64,000 nt of DNA from Planctomycetia bacterium (GCA_005772855.1 SXIK01000117.1:93514-157513), one strand, 5' to 3'. Positions 1-10,528 are shown, numbered from the stretch's first letter. Notes: a model not told the origin generated them from the letters alone. Numbers and translations are program-made.

Positions 1-115
1 TACTGGGGGCTTCGAGCGTAATGCAAAGGCGCAAGATGGAAGTATCCGCAGCGCGAGCTACCGAGTCACATTCTCGATGGCGGCCGTCTTCGCGCTGCTG
101 GTCCCCAGCTCTTGA
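1..115 (+). CDS. C-terminal end of a truncated upstream gene, function unknown
   Basis: The frame starting at base 2 is open from the window edge to a TGA at 113-115, giving about 37 residues that end in a hydrophobic stretch (roughly SMAAVFALLVPSS). Codons are GC-rich at the third position like the neighbouring genes, so it may be the tail of a real gene whose start lies outside the window. No family can be recognised from so little sequence. The open frame could also be chance. Confidence 0.3.
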   Translation, partial: TGGFERNAKAQDGSIRSASYRVTFSMAAVFALLVPSS

Positions 116-209
116 CTTACACGCTTACATCGATGCCTGAATCTCACGTCATTTACAATGCTGCGGTTTTTAGGACACTTTGGAAAAAGATTCAACTCTC
201 TTGTTACTG

Positions 210-330
210 TACTCTTCGCGGGGGAGGAAGACCTCCCCCGCGTATCGGCGCTCGATAAGCGCCGGGCGCCTCCGGCGCCGATAGCGGGTGAGCCCTGGTC
301 ACGATGTCCCAATCATGGCCGCGCGGAGTA
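210..330. repeat. Structured dispersed repeat, copy 1 (MITE-like, imperfect terminal inverted repeats)
   Basis: This 121-bp segment is similar to 51859-52004. The ends form imperfect inverted repeats: TACTCTTCGCG on the left and CGCGGAGTA on the right. Inside are a hairpin GGCGCT-CGATA-AGCGCC and a second palindrome GGCGCC-TCC-GGCGCC, then a conserved right part (GTGAGCCCTGGTCA and ATGGCCGCGCGGAGTA). There is no ORF of its own. It looks like a small non-autonomous mobile element or a conserved structured RNA or DNA element. Confidence 0.7.
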
Positions 331-650
331 GAAAGTTGCCAGTGGGCTGTTGACCGTTCCGCGTCGGCTTCTTTTTCTCCAGTCAGGCACATCATTTTCA
401 CCTTGACTTCGGAGTTCCTCTCAAGGAGATTGCCCCTCCTCTGGCAGACCGAGCTTGAATCATTCCGGGAAAGGCAAAGATTCGAGCCTTCTCCTCAAGT
501 TTGAGGCTCTGTCGGCCTGAAGTGGCCTTCAACATTTTGTCAAATGCTCTTTAGTTGGGTCCAGAAGTACCGCGGTCTCCGTGCCCTCGGTCACGTCGTG
601 GCTCGCAGTTACAAGGCCAGACTACCCCAGGCATAGCGAAGAAAGCCATC
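331..650. other. Intergenic region, no gene seen
   Basis: This stretch lies between the repeat and the D-aminoacylase-like start at 651. Short frames are present but none resembles a known protein. It presumably carries the promoter of the gene at 651, but I cannot assign -35/-10 boxes with confidence. Confidence 0.4.
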
Positions 651-2195
651 ATGTCACTTTTACTTGCCAACGGAACTGTTGTAGACGGAACCGGAGCATC
701 TGGCCGAAAGGCCGACGTGCTCCTGGATGGCGGTGTGATCAAGGCAATTGGCAATATTCCCAGGAATGAACAGTCCACCGTGTTGGATTGCTCCGGCCGA
801 GTAGTGTCGCCTGGATTTGTGGATGTTCATAGCCACTCCGATATCGAAACACTGGAGCACCGCCCCGAGAAAATTCAGCAAGGCATCACAACAGAGATAG
901 TGGGAAACTGCGGATTTTCTGTTTTTCCAACTCTAGACACGAATATCTCCTCCGGTGTATACAAGCTGCTTTTCGGAAGAAATGCGTGTTGCTGGCATCA
1001 TGCTGGCGAGTATTTCCAGTCTCTCGAATCCAAGGGTAGCTATACCAACACTGCGGCTCTCACTGGGCACAGCACCCTCAGGGCGTCGGTGATGGGCCTT
1101 CAGCGCGATCATGCTGACGCCTCCCAGATGACACAACTGGAAAGGTCCCTCGATATTTCGCTCGAGAAGGGTTCCATTGGATTCTCCACGGGACTGAATG
1201 AAACGCCTGGAAGCTACGGCAGCTTCGAGGAGCTTGTGGCGCTGTGTCGAATGGTCAAGAAGCACGACGCGTTTTACACGAGCCATCTCCGCGACTACAA
1301 GTTTCGCATTCTCGAGGCTGTAGACGAGGCCTTGGCCCTTGGGAGAGCCACGGGGGTTCCTGTGCAGCTCTCGCATCTGCAGACCGTGGGGAGCAAGAAT
1401 TGGGACAAGATGGACAGCGTGCTTGAACTGGTGGACAAGGCTGAGCGAGAGGGGGTATCGGTTGGGATAGATGCGTATCCCTACCTGGCTGGTTCTTGCA
1501 ATGTTACTCAGTTGCTGCCCGACTGGGCACTGGAAGGCGGCTCAAAGGAGCTGCTGAAACGACTCTCCGAGGAGGGCACACGCAAGCAAATTTCCCTGGA
1601 GACCGAGGCCCAGATGGCGAATACCTGGAGCGACATTTTCGTGGCTAATGTCGATTCGAGGAAAAACCGGGACATTATTGGAAAATCCATCCAGGATATC
1701 GCCGTGGCTCGGCAGGTTGAACCCATTGATGCAGTCTTGACGCTGCTGTCTGAAGAACAGGGCATTTTGATGATCGTTTCTTTCAACCAGAGTGAGCCCA
1801 ATTTACGAAAAGTGTTAACACACCGACTGACTTCCATCATCACCGACGGGCTCTACACTGAGGGTAAGCCACATCCAAGGACGTTCGGAGCCTTTCCGAA
1901 ATTCCTGGGGGAGTATGTGCGTGAGAAGAAATGGATGTCATTGGAGGCAGCCATACACAAGACCTGTGGCTTGCCGGCAGGACGTTTCAAGCTTGGCAAG
2001 CGGGGAACGCTGGTGGTCGGCAACTGGGCCGATGTGACAATTTTCGATCCTGACAAGATTGGTACGGCGAGTGACTATGTGAATCCCCAGCAGCCGCCGC
2101 TTGGAATTGACTATGTCTTGGTGAACGGAGAAATCACAGTGGATCATGGGCGGTTGGTGGGTGAGCCATCCGGTGTTGCCATTCGACACGCCTGA
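651..2195 (+). CDS. N-acyl-D-amino-acid deacylase (amidohydrolase superfamily)
   Basis: This 514-residue protein of the D-aminoacylase family would hydrolyse N-acyl-D-amino acids to a D-amino acid and a fatty or acetic acid, probably in the cytoplasm because no signal peptide is seen. The metal and catalytic residues of the family are all visible: HSH at 60-62, the bridging Cys in GNCGF (C87), His212 in TSHLRD, His242 in LSHLQ and the catalytic Asp399 in ITDGL. The C-terminal part has the family's HPRTFGAFPKFLG stretch and the usual amidohydrolase ending with GNWADVTIFDP. I chose ATG 651 over upstream in-frame starts because the amidohydrolase fold begins at once (LLLANGTVVDGTG) and a GAAGAAAG sequence precedes it. 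The exact acyl or amino-acid preference cannot be read from sequence. Dihydroorotase-like or other amidohydrolases are less likely given the Cys ligand. Confidence 0.88.
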   Translation: MSLLLANGTVVDGTGASGRKADVLLDGGVIKAIGNIPRNEQSTVLDCSGRVVSPGFVDVHSHSDIETLEHRPEKIQQGITTEIVGNCGFSVFPTLDTNISSGVYKLLFGRNACCWHHAGEYFQSLESKGSYTNTAALTGHSTLRASVMGLQRDHADASQMTQLERSLDISLEKGSIGFSTGLNETPGSYGSFEELVALCRMVKKHDAFYTSHLRDYKFRILEAVDEALALGRATGVPVQLSHLQTVGSKNWDKMDSVLELVDKAEREGVSVGIDAYPYLAGSCNVTQLLPDWALEGGSKELLKRLSEEGTRKQISLETEAQMANTWSDIFVANVDSRKNRDIIGKSIQDIAVARQVEPIDAVLTLLSEEQGILMIVSFNQSEPNLRKVLTHRLTSIITDGLYTEGKPHPRTFGAFPKFLGEYVREKKWMSLEAAIHKTCGLPAGRFKLGKRGTLVVGNWADVTIFDPDKIGTASDYVNPQQPPLGIDYVLVNGEITVDHGRLVGEPSGVAIRHA

Positions 2196-2228
2196 AGTAT
2201 TGCGGGGTGAGCTGGCGGGAAATTGGGA

Positions 2229-2250
2229 ACCGCCCACCTGGGTGGGCGGT
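2229..2250. terminator. Perfect 10-bp inverted repeat, possible terminator
   Basis: ACCGCCCACC and GGTGGGCGGT are separated by only TG, forming a near-perfect palindrome 34 bp after the stop of the D-aminoacylase-like gene. No T-run follows, so it could be a factor-independent terminator lacking its U-tract, or a protein-binding palindrome upstream of the DUF1553 gene. Confidence 0.4.
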
Positions 2251-2371
2251 CCTCGACGCGAGAAGGTAGCTCAAGGTGGGCGTGGCTCTGGATTTTTCCC
2301 CTCAAACAAAGCGTCCCCCCCGAGCAATTTTCAGCACTCCTTGGCAGTGCAAAGTATTTACAATAGCCGTC

Positions 2372-5300
2372 ATGAGTTGTCTTGAGTCAATACGCATTCT
2401 TTGTACCCTCGCGGCCTCTTATGCAGGGCTCTCCGATTCCACAAGGGTCGACTTCAACCGCCAAGTTCGTCCCATCCTCTCCGACAAGTGTTATCGCTGT
2501 CATGGACCTGACGAGGGCGAGCGAAAAGCGAAGCTCCGGCTGGACAGGAAGGACGGCCTCTTCGCGTCACGTTCTGGAGCCGCTGTCGTGCCTGGCAAGA
2601 GCGCTGAGAGCAGTGTCTACGCTCGTATCACCGCGTCGAGCCCGGAAGACCTCATGCCTCCCCCGGATAGTGGCAAGAGCCTTTCGGCCGGCGAGATCGA
2701 CCTGATCCGGCGATGGATTGATCAAGGTGCGGAGTGGAGCGGGCACTGGGCTTTCATCCCGCCGAGACGGCCTCCAGTTCCTGAGATACCGGAGACAGAG
2801 GTCTTCAAGGGTGAGGTCGAGCCTCCCTTCAATTCCATCGACCGCTTTTTACGCGCAAGGCTCAGATCGGTTGGGGTCAGGCCCTCCCCGGTGGCCGATC
2901 CTGTGACAATCATCCGACGGGTGACCCTGGACCTCACGGGCCTCCCGCCAACTCCGGCCGAGGTCGATGCGTTCGTTGCTGCTCCGTCGCTGAGGGCGTA
3001 CGAAGCCGTCGTTGACAGGCTGCTTGGCTCGTCTCGATACGGTGAGCACATGGCGCGCTACTGGCTTGATGCTGTGCGCTATGGGGACTCTCACGGTCTC
3101 CACTTCGATAACGAGCGCTCGCTCTGGCCCTACCGGGACTGGGTAATTCGGGCCTTCAACGAGAACAAGCCCTTCGACGCGTTCACGGTGGAGCAGCTTG
3201 CTGGAGACCTGCTGCCAGATGCCACGCTCGAGCAAAAAGTCGCCACCGGCTTCAATCGTTGCAACGTCTCCACGAGCGAGGGTGGATCCATTGAGGCAGA
3301 GGTGCTCATGCGGTACGCGGTCGACCGCGTCGAGGCCGTCGGCACCGTATGGATGGGGCTCACGGTCGGCTGCGCTGTCTGCCACGATCACAAGTTTGAC
3401 CCGATTTCGCAGAAGGAGTTCTATCAGCTTTACGCTTTTTTCAATAGCTTTGAAGAAGGCGCAATGGACATGAATATCGCTTTGCCGCCTCCTTTCGTGA
3501 GAATAGTCACGAAGGAGCAGGGAGCGACGATTGCAAAGTTCAGGCAGGAAGTTCAAGTGCTGCGTCAGCAACTCGACGCTCCGATTCCCGAGGTCGATGC
3601 AGCCGAGTCAAAGTGGTTTGCGTCTCTTGCGGATAGTCTGAAGCGGGCCTGGCAGGCCATTGAACTGGCGAAGGCGGAGTCCACAGGCGGTGCGAAGCTG
3701 CGGAGGCTTGACGACGACTCCGTGCTGGTCGAGGGGCCAAGTCCGGAGAGGGCTGTCTACGAGCTGATGTACTCCGCGCCCAGGGATCCGATTACGGCAA
3801 TCCGCCTCGAGGTTCTTCGGCACGATTCGCTTCCGCTGGGTGGCACCGGACGAGCAGACAAGGCAAACTTTGTCCTGAGCGAGGTCGAGGCCAGTACGGT
3901 CCATCCCCCCGCAGTTAGCGGTGCGCAACGCCCGGGGCAAGCTATCACGTTCAGTTCGGCGCAGGCCGACTACTCGCAGCGCGGGTTCGAAGTCGTCAGG
4001 GCCATTGATGGCAAGAACGACACGGGGTGGGCGGTTGATGGGTTCACTCGTAGAGAGGACTGCGCCGCAGTGTTCTTTCTTGCCTCGCCCGTTGTGGTCG
4101 AGGAAGGCGCGCTCCTGCGGATCCGACTCCTGCAGGAGAGCGGAGGGCACCAGACCATCGGGCGGTTCAGGGTCTCCGTCTCGAGCCATCCCTTGTTCGG
4201 TCCGGTCGTGCTCGAGCCCTGGAGCGTTGTCGGACCCATTCCTGCTGAAAATGAGCTGGATGCCTTTGAGAAGGATTTCGGTCCCGAAGCAAAGCTCGAC
4301 CTGGGAGCCACATTCGCTGACGGCAGGCTCAAGTGGCAGGAGAAGCCAGATTTTGAAGACGGCAAGGTTCACGACTTCCCCTCCGAGATTGGTGCCGTCT
4401 ATCTTCACCGCGTGGCTCGCTCGCCAGCCCCGCGAAAATTCCCAATTTCGCTCGGAAGCAATGACGGTCTCAAGGTGTGGAGTAACGGGAAGCTCGTTCA
4501 TGAGAACAACGTGCGGCGGGCTGCCGGAGCTGATCAGGACGCTGTCACGCTTGACCTCGAGCCTGGTGAGAACCATCTGCTTTTCAAGGTCGCGAATTTT
4601 GCTGGCGCCTGCGGCTTTTACTTCAAGCGCAAGGACACGGAATCACGCAACGAGATTCTTGACCTGGAGCCCATTCTGTCGGTCGCGCCCGAGAGCCGGA
4701 GCGAGGCAGACAGAAAGCGGCTCCGCGAATACTACCGTGCCAACTATTCTCCCGAGTTGCAGCGCCTCCAGGCGAGGGCCGTCGAGCTGGACAAAAAAGC
4801 AGCGGCCATCGAGGCGCAGGCGCCCGGAACGATGGTCACGACGGAGATGACCAACCGGCGAGATGCATTTGTGCTCATCCGGGGTGAGTACACGCAAAGG
4901 GGCGAGAAAGTCTCTCCAGGAGTGCCGGCAGTTTTCTCTCCACTCGGCAAGGGAGAGCCAAGAAATCGCCTCGGCCTCGCCCGTTGGCTCGTGGGGCGAG
5001 ACCATCCGCTGACAGCGAGGGTTACGGTGAATCGGTTCTGGCAGCAGTACTTTGGGGCCGGAATCGTCAAGACTTCCGTTGACTTTGGCTCTCAGGGAGA
5101 GTGGCCAGTGCACCCAGATCTGCTCGACTGGCTTGCGGTCGAATTCATCGAGAGCGGCTGGGACGTGAAGCGCTTTCAGAAACTGCTTGTCATGTCCGCC
5201 GCCTATCGGCAATCGGCCAGGGTCACGGCGGAGTTGATCGAGAAAGACCCGGAGAACAGGCTCCTTGGCCGTGGCGCACGTTTTCGCATGGATGCCGAAA

Positions 5301-5914
5301 TGATTCGTGACGGGGCACTCGCCGCCAGCGGGCTTCTCTTCGAGCGCATCGGTGGACCGAGCGTGAAGCCCTATCAGCCCGGCGGCATCTGGGAATCGGT
5401 TGGTTTCGTGGGCAGCAACACCTTGAACTACAAACAGGATCAAGGGGCCGCGCTCTACCGGCGTGGGCTCTATACCTTCTGGAAGCGCACTGCGCCGCCG
5501 CCGGTGCTCTCCCTCTTCGATGCTCCTAGCCGGGAGACTTGCACGGCGCTTCGGCAGCGCACGAATACGCCGCTTCAGGCCCTCGCCACGATGAACGATG
5601 TCCAGTTTTTCGAAGCCTCACGGCGTCTTGCCGAGCGCATGGTTCACGAAGGAGGTCCCACGCCTCGAGCCCGGATCTCTCACGGCTTCCGCCTCGCCAC
5701 CGCGCGTTCGCCGCGGCCAGACGAGCTAGAAGTGTTGGTCGAAACCTACAGCGAACACCTGGCCGAATATCGGTCCAATCCCATGGAAGCCCTGAAGGCT
5801 GTGAGTGTGGGGGACTCGAAACCCGACGAGTCAATCGACGTCAACGAGCTTGCAGCGTACACGATGATTGGAAATTTGATCTTGAACCTCGACGAGACTC
5901 TCACGAAGGGATAA
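2372..5914 (+). CDS. Planctomycete cytochrome C / DUF1549 / DUF1553 protein
   Basis: This 1180-residue protein has the architecture typical of Planctomycetota and relatives. An N-terminal PSCyt1 domain carries a heme-binding CYRCH (C40, C43, H44) and a MPPP motif near 95. A DUF1549 (PSCyt2) domain spans about 155-365 and contains a second CxxCH ([12 protein letters not shown]). A long middle region has a carbohydrate-binding-like beta fold, and DUF1553 (PSD1) lies at about 885-1145. Proteins of this type are exported and occur next to DUF1501 proteins, as here, where the next gene starts 4 bp downstream. Their biochemical role is not established; a link to polysaccharide breakdown or to surface redox reactions has been suggested. 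I chose ATG 2372 because it gives a short hydrophobic N-terminus ([15 protein letters not shown]) resembling a signal peptide, rather than the GTG at 2276. Confidence 0.88.
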   Translation: MSCLESIRILCTLAASYAGLSDSTRVDFNRQVRPILSDKCYRCHGPDEGERKAKLRLDRKDGLFASRSGAAVVPGKSAESSVYARITASSPEDLMPPPDSGKSLSAGEIDLIRRWIDQGAEWSGHWAFIPPRRPPVPEIPETEVFKGEVEPPFNSIDRFLRARLRSVGVRPSPVADPVTIIRRVTLDLTGLPPTPAEVDAFVAAPSLRAYEAVVDRLLGSSRYGEHMARYWLDAVRYGDSHGLHFDNERSLWPYRDWVIRAFNENKPFDAFTVEQLAGDLLPDATLEQKVATGFNRCNVSTSEGGSIEAEVLMRYAVDRVEAVGTVWMGLTVGCAVCHDHKFDPISQKEFYQLYAFFNSFEEGAMDMNIALPPPFVRIVTKEQGATIAKFRQEVQVLRQQLDAPIPEVDAAESKWFASLADSLKRAWQAIELAKAESTGGAKLRRLDDDSVLVEGPSPERAVYELMYSAPRDPITAIRLEVLRHDSLPLGGTGRADKANFVLSEVEASTVHPPAVSGAQRPGQAITFSSAQADYSQRGFEVVRAIDGKNDTGWAVDGFTRREDCAAVFFLASPVVVEEGALLRIRLLQESGGHQTIGRFRVSVSSHPLFGPVVLEPWSVVGPIPAENELDAFEKDFGPEAKLDLGATFADGRLKWQEKPDFEDGKVHDFPSEIGAVYLHRVARSPAPRKFPISLGSNDGLKVWSNGKLVHENNVRRAAGADQDAVTLDLEPGENHLLFKVANFAGACGFYFKRKDTESRNEILDLEPILSVAPESRSEADRKRLREYYRANYSPELQRLQARAVELDKKAAAIEAQAPGTMVTTEMTNRRDAFVLIRGEYTQRGEKVSPGVPAVFSPLGKGEPRNRLGLARWLVGRDHPLTARVTVNRFWQQYFGAGIVKTSVDFGSQGEWPVHPDLLDWLAVEFIESGWDVKRFQKLLVMSAAYRQSARVTAELIEKDPENRLLGRGARFRMDAEMIRDGALAASGLLFERIGGPSVKPYQPGGIWESVGFVGSNTLNYKQDQGAALYRRGLYTFWKRTAPPPVLSLFDAPSRETCTALRQRTNTPLQALATMNDVQFFEASRRLAERMVHEGGPTPRARISHGFRLATARSPRPDELEVLVETYSEHLAEYRSNPMEALKAVSVGDSKPDESIDVNELAAYTMIGNLILNLDETLTKG

Positions 5915-5918
5915 TGGC

Positions 5919-7394
5919 ATGCCCTCGATCGAATCCTCTCTTTCTGAAGAGCGAAGACTTTTCCTTGCCCGTCGTCACTTCTTCGGGCGCTCGGCAACCG
6001 GGATTGGGACAGCCGCCCTGGCGTCTCTTCTGACGCCGGACCTGTTCGCCGCGCCCTCGTCGTCAAAGTCGGAAGAGATGCCACCAAGTGGCCTCCACTT
6101 CGCCCCGACCGCGAAACGAGTCATCTACCTCTTCATGGCCGACGCCCCTTCGCAGATGGACCTCTTCGACTACAAGCCCAAGATGAGCGAGTGGTACGAC
6201 AAGGACCTCCCCGACTCTGTCCGCAAGGGCCAGAGGATCACGACCATGACTTCCGGACAGGCTCGTTTCCCCATTGCGCCGTCCATCTTCAAGTTTTCCC
6301 AGCATGGACGGAACGGTGTCTGGATCAGCGAACTTCTGCCGTATACGGCCAAGATTGTCGACGATATTTCGATCGTCAGGAGTGTCAATACCGAGGCGAT
6401 CAATCACGACCCGGCGATCACGTACATTCAGACTGGAAGTCAACTCCCCGGGCGGCCTAGCATGGGTGCGTGGCTGTCCTACGGGCTTGGCAGTGAGAGT
6501 AAAGACTTGCCAGCGTTCGTTGTCTTGCATTCGCGGTGGAGCTCAGGCGCTGGCTCACAGGCGCTCTTTTCCAGGCTCTGGGGCTCGGCGTTCTTGCCGA
6601 CCCGTTACCAGGGTGTCAGCTTGCGATCGAGCGGCGATCCCGTCCTTTACCTTTCGAACCCTCCCGGCGTGAAGGACACTACTCGTCGAAAAATGCTCGA
6701 CGGCCTCGCCAGGCTCAACCAGAAGACTCAGGAGGCGATCGGCGACCCGGAAGTCGCGACCCGCATTGCTCAATATGAGATGGCGTATCGCATGCAGAGC
6801 TCTGTGCCCGAGCTGGCGGACATTTCCAGGGAGCCGAAGAGCGTGCTGGACCTTTACGGGCCCGAGGTGACGCAGCCCGGAACTTTTGCGGCTAATTGTT
6901 TGCTGGCCAGACGGCTCGCCGAGCGTGGCGTGCGCTTCACGCAGGTCTACATCCGCGGCTGGGACCATCACTCCACCTTACCCGAGAACATCCGCAAGCA
7001 GGCAAGGGACATCGACCAGGCTTGTTATGCCCTCATTACCGATCTCAAACAGCGAGGCCTCTTCGACGACACGTTGGTCGTGTGGGGAGGGGAGTTTGGC
7101 CGCACCGTCTATTGCCAGGGAACTCTCTCGCAGACCAACTATGGCCGCGATCACCACCCCCGCTGCTTCACACAGTGGATGGCCGGGGGAGGCGTGAAGC
7201 GCGGGATCGTGTACGGCGAGACCGACGATTTCAGCTACAATGTGATCCAAAATCCCGTCCACATCCACGACATGAACGCGACGATTCTCCACACCCTCGG
7301 GATTGATCACAAGCGGCTCACCTACCGTTTCCAGGGCCGAGATTACCGACTCACGGACGTGCACGGCGAGGTCGTGAAGGAGTTGCTGGCCTGA
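5919..7394 (+). CDS. DUF1501 domain protein, Tat-type signal
   Basis: This 491-residue protein belongs to the DUF1501 family, which has an alkaline-phosphatase/sulfatase-like core. The N-terminus carries an RR-containing hydrophobic segment ([18 protein letters not shown]) that looks like a Tat signal. Family features include [18 protein letters not shown] near the start, a GWDHH motif and a [12 protein letters not shown] segment, followed by [12 protein letters not shown]. It sits 4 bp after the DUF1549/DUF1553 gene, and this pairing is conserved in many planctomycete genomes, so the two products very likely act together outside the cytoplasm. The substrate is unknown. The length and complete ending indicate an intact gene. 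Confidence 0.88.
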   Translation: MPSIESSLSEERRLFLARRHFFGRSATGIGTAALASLLTPDLFAAPSSSKSEEMPPSGLHFAPTAKRVIYLFMADAPSQMDLFDYKPKMSEWYDKDLPDSVRKGQRITTMTSGQARFPIAPSIFKFSQHGRNGVWISELLPYTAKIVDDISIVRSVNTEAINHDPAITYIQTGSQLPGRPSMGAWLSYGLGSESKDLPAFVVLHSRWSSGAGSQALFSRLWGSAFLPTRYQGVSLRSSGDPVLYLSNPPGVKDTTRRKMLDGLARLNQKTQEAIGDPEVATRIAQYEMAYRMQSSVPELADISREPKSVLDLYGPEVTQPGTFAANCLLARRLAERGVRFTQVYIRGWDHHSTLPENIRKQARDIDQACYALITDLKQRGLFDDTLVVWGGEFGRTVYCQGTLSQTNYGRDHHPRCFTQWMAGGGVKRGIVYGETDDFSYNVIQNPVHIHDMNATILHTLGIDHKRLTYRFQGRDYRLTDVHGEVVKELLA

Positions 7395-7475
7395 AAAAAG
7401 GAAGGGGCCAGGGCCGGAATCAACTGAACCAGCGGCAAGCCGTTCCGGGTTGGGTGGGCGACCATCGAGACCCCA

Positions 7476-8867
7476 CTACTTCACAAGGGTCTTGATCCAC
7501 TGGGACAGAGTTTCGAAAGTCTGAGCTCCGGTAAGTTTTCGAGCATTGACCAGCCTCCCGCCCTCCACGCGTCCCACAAAGAAAGTGGGGGTTGACCCGA
7601 CCCCAATGGCTTCCGTGTTCCCGTAGGCAAAGTCTTTTTCGACCTCTTGAGCCTCAAGAGGATCCTCAAGACAGGCGAGGAAGGCCGCGGTGTCGAGCTT
7701 GAGACTCCTGGCAAGCTCCTTGTAAGTCCCGGGTCCCAGCGGCCCCTTGTGAGCGAAGAGAGCGTCGTGCATTCCCCAGTAGGCGTCTTGCCTGGCGGCG
7801 CAGTTTGCGGCCACCGCCATGCTCAGGGCCTGAGCATGAGACTTCAGAGGGTAATCGCGAAGGATGTACTGTGCCTCACCCGTATCGATGTGCGCCTTCT
7901 TCAGGGATGGGAGGACCTCCACGGCGACTTTTCGCGAGGACGGGCACTGATAGTCAGAAAACACAACCACGCCAACCTTTGCCTCGCGTTTCCCCAGGAC
8001 AGGGTCGTCATCCAGGCTCACGACGGCGACGGTTGGAAGTTCATTTACCGGGACTGGCGCGCGATCTTGTTTCGTTTGGGCTTTAAGAAAACTCAGGTCA
8101 CTCACCCAGCGCGTCGGTTTCCTTGGACCCGCAAGCTCCTCATCGATCAAGTGCTCGAAGACTTCGATCGGTTGGGCTCCCCGAAGCGGCCGGCCATTGA
8201 TGAAGAAGTAAGGCGTTGAGTAGACGCCCAGTTTCCGCGCCAGGGCGGAATCGGCACGCACTGTGCGTGCAAACGCACCCGAGTTCAGTGCCACTTCAAA
8301 CTCGTTGGCGTTCAGGCCGATTTCGTCCGCATACTTGACCAGATGCTCCAGCTTCAGAGCTTTTTGGTTCTCAAAGAGCTTCCTGTTCATCTCAGGAAAC
8401 TTGCCAAGGTCTTTTGCCGCCAGCGCGGCCTGCGCAGCCAACTCTGCGTTGAGGTGGGACCGCGCGGGCTTCTGCTTGAAGACGAACCTCAGTTTCTCCG
8501 GGTACTTTTGGGCGATCTCCTCGAGGGTGATGTGCGCCTTGGTGCAGAAATGGCACTGGTAGTCAATGAACGCAACCAGGGTCACCGGTGCTGTCTCGAG
8601 GCCGATGGTGGGAGAGTCCTTGAGATTGTCAATTCTTACCCTGACGATTTCGGTCTCGGAGGCTGGCTGCCCGGAGTCAGCCCTGGACTTCGCCGGCTTG
8701 TCGGGTCCCGGCAGGTTCGTGGTGCCCGGAAGACCCGGGTTTCCCGTCTTCTCGCTGCCTGGAGACTGTGCCCGGATGGACCGTGCCTGAACGCTTGAGA
8801 AGATCACGAGCATCAGAAGGAAAGCTTTCACCCCGCTGACCCCAACAATGCAAAATCGAGCCTTCAT
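7476..8867 (-). CDS. Secreted protein with two DsbA-like thioredoxin domains
   Basis: This 463-residue protein has an N-terminal signal peptide (hydrophobic VKAFLLMLVIFSSVQA), a Pro/Gly-rich linker and two thioredoxin_4 (DsbA/DsbG-like) domains. Domain 1 (about 75-250) has an intact redox motif CHFC (C105, C108) and the cis-Pro loop STPYFF. Domain 2 (about 285-463) keeps the fold (VVFSDYQ, STPTFF) but has CPSS (C308 to S311), so its resolving cysteine is missing. It probably works in the periplasm on disulfides or as a mixed-disulfide trap. The second domain resembles the 1-Cys state seen in some thioredoxin-fold proteins that hold rather than exchange substrates. The gene is convergent with the DUF1501 gene and stands alone, so no partner such as DsbB can be assigned from context. 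Confidence 0.82.
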   Translation of the reverse strand: MKARFCIVGVSGVKAFLLMLVIFSSVQARSIRAQSPGSEKTGNPGLPGTTNLPGPDKPAKSRADSGQPASETEIVRVRIDNLKDSPTIGLETAPVTLVAFIDYQCHFCTKAHITLEEIAQKYPEKLRFVFKQKPARSHLNAELAAQAALAAKDLGKFPEMNRKLFENQKALKLEHLVKYADEIGLNANEFEVALNSGAFARTVRADSALARKLGVYSTPYFFINGRPLRGAQPIEVFEHLIDEELAGPRKPTRWVSDLSFLKAQTKQDRAPVPVNELPTVAVVSLDDDPVLGKREAKVGVVVFSDYQCPSSRKVAVEVLPSLKKAHIDTGEAQYILRDYPLKSHAQALSMAVAANCAARQDAYWGMHDALFAHKGPLGPGTYKELARSLKLDTAAFLACLEDPLEAQEVEKDFAYGNTEAIGVGSTPTFFVGRVEGGRLVNARKLTGAQTFETLSQWIKTLVK

Positions 8868-9000
8868 GGTTTATTCCATACTTCCTGGCGCTTCCGGCAT
8901 TCGCAAGCGAAATGATCCTGGAAATTGCCCCGGAACTAATCCGCCCTCGAATACTATTAAATCTTACCCGGCCGGTCCAGCCCGTGGGGTCAAGAAGTGG

Positions 9001-9780
9001 TCATTTCCGGCGGACGATCAGGTGATCCGGCAGTTCGTTCACGGTCTCGCCGTGCCGGGGGTGATGCTCGGCCAGAACAGCCGCCACAGCCTCGATACCT
9101 TTCCGCAAGCCCTCGGCGAGGCTGCCCTTTTGAACTCCCGCGACGATGGCGCTGTCAGCGTCGTGCCAGGTCGCTGCGCTGGTCCTTGAATGAATTCCCT
9201 CGTCGGCGAGTACGACGGCCATGCGCTCAAAGACGGAAACAAGAATCAACACTCCGCTGCGTTCGGAGGTGAGGTGAACGCCCAGGCGTGCGAACTCTTG
9301 AAGAGCCTGCTCTTCCACCGTTTCCTGGGCACGTTTGTCACCCACGAAGTTGCGTTTGAAATCGGGAAGCGCGCGGGCCAGCGCAAAGCCCAGCGCGCCG
9401 GAGGCGAGAAGAAGAGCCAGCCAGAGTGACGGGTGAGCGGTATCGAAATAAGCGCTCGACAAGATGGCTCCCACAAGCAGCGTGCAGAGCGCTGCGAGCC
9501 AGTCACCCTGGGGATGGTCATCCGAGCATTCGAGCACGACGACCTGGATCTCTCCGACGGTTTGTAGCTCGGCCTTCGCGATCTCTGCGCGCAGGGCGTC
9601 CATTTCCCCCCGGGAGAGTCTGCCCACTGCCGGCTGGCGCGCATGCCGGATGATTGCGCGAACGATCAAGATACCCAGAGCAATGGCCGCAAGCCAGGCG
9701 GCGATCTCGCTGGCTCTGTCGAGCCAATCAACCCCATGTCCAGCTGCTTGCCAGCCTGCCGCAAGGAAAATTGTTTGCAT
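9001..9780 (-). CDS. TPM domain membrane protein
   Basis: This 259-residue protein has an N-terminal membrane segment (IAAWLAAIALGILIVRAII), then a TPM (TLP18.3/Psb32/MOLO-1) domain interrupted by two further hydrophobic segments (about LCTLLVGAILSSAYF and LALLLASGALGFALARAL). The ending with RTSAATWHDADSAIVAGVQKG is typical of the short cytoplasmic-membrane TPM proteins that follow LemA genes. I chose the ATG at 9780 because it overlaps the previous stop by one base (TAATG), which points to translational coupling. It is the last gene of a three-gene LemA/TPM/TPM operon. The function of this conserved operon in envelope biology is not established. Confidence 0.82.
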   Translation of the reverse strand: MQTIFLAAGWQAAGHGVDWLDRASEIAAWLAAIALGILIVRAIIRHARQPAVGRLSRGEMDALRAEIAKAELQTVGEIQVVVLECSDDHPQGDWLAALCTLLVGAILSSAYFDTAHPSLWLALLLASGALGFALARALPDFKRNFVGDKRAQETVEEQALQEFARLGVHLTSERSGVLILVSVFERMAVVLADEGIHSRTSAATWHDADSAIVAGVQKGSLAEGLRKGIEAVAAVLAEHHPRHGETVNELPDHLIVRRK

Positions 9781-10523
9781 TACCACCTCCCGCTTGCACC
9801 GCCACCGGAAAAGCCCCCGCCCCCGCCAAAGCCACCAAATCCCCCCCCGCATCCTCCTCCGAAGCTGCCAGCACGCCGGGAGGCTCCTTTCAAGAGCATC
9901 GATGTCGCAAGTGCGTGGCCGAAGGATCCCACTGTTGCGGTTCCCCTTCCTTGCCGACCTCGCGTTGCGACGATCCAGAAGATGATCAAGACGAAAATGA
10001 GGAGCGCCTTGATTCCTGCGTACGCGTTCTGGCCGTGCCGGAGCGATTCAGGCAATTCGCCGCCTCCAAGGACTTTCTGCATGGCCTCAACACCGGCCAC
10101 GAGCCCGGTGTAATAGCCTCCTTCCCTGAAACTCGGCACGATAACTTCGCGAATGATGCGACCACAAATTGAGTCCGTGAGCGCTCCCTCGAGCCCGCGG
10201 CCCACTTCGATGCGGAGCGCTCGGTCGGCCTTGACGACCACGAGGAGCGCCCCGTTGCTCGCTTCTGGACTTCCGATCTTCCATGCACGAGCCACTTCCA
10301 GCGCGAATCGTTCTATCGGTTGGCCGCCTATCTCCGTCACGCTCAGAATCGCGAGCTCACGACCTGTCCTTCGCTTGTAGGCTTCGAGCTCCTGTTCGAG
10401 CGCTTTTTCCTCAAGAGGCTTCAAGAGTCCGGCAAGGTCGGTCACCCAGCCGTCGTTCTGCGGCAAGGCGGCTTGTGCCTGCGCAGCGATCGCCACGAGC
10501 AAAGGGAGCAAAAGGCGCACCAC
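9780..10523 (-). CDS. TPM domain protein with Gly-rich tail (YgcG-like)
   Basis: This 247-residue exported protein has a signal peptide (LLLPLLVAIAAQAQA), a TPM domain opening with NDGWVTDLAGLL and containing RELAILSV and NGALLVVVKADRALRIEVGRG, then a transmembrane segment (IKALLIFVLIIFWIVA) and a C-terminal glycine-rich tail (SFGGGCGGGFGGFGGGGG). This is the classic layout of YgcG-type proteins encoded beside LemA. Topology would place the TPM domain outside the membrane. It lies 5 bp downstream of the LemA gene and overlaps the next TPM gene by one base, so all three are probably translated as a set. Confidence 0.85.
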   Translation of the reverse strand: MVRLLLPLLVAIAAQAQAALPQNDGWVTDLAGLLKPLEEKALEQELEAYKRRTGRELAILSVTEIGGQPIERFALEVARAWKIGSPEASNGALLVVVKADRALRIEVGRGLEGALTDSICGRIIREVIVPSFREGGYYTGLVAGVEAMQKVLGGGELPESLRHGQNAYAGIKALLIFVLIIFWIVATRGRQGRGTATVGSFGHALATSMLLKGASRRAGSFGGGCGGGFGGFGGGGGFSGGGASGRW

Positions 10524-10528
10524 ACTCT

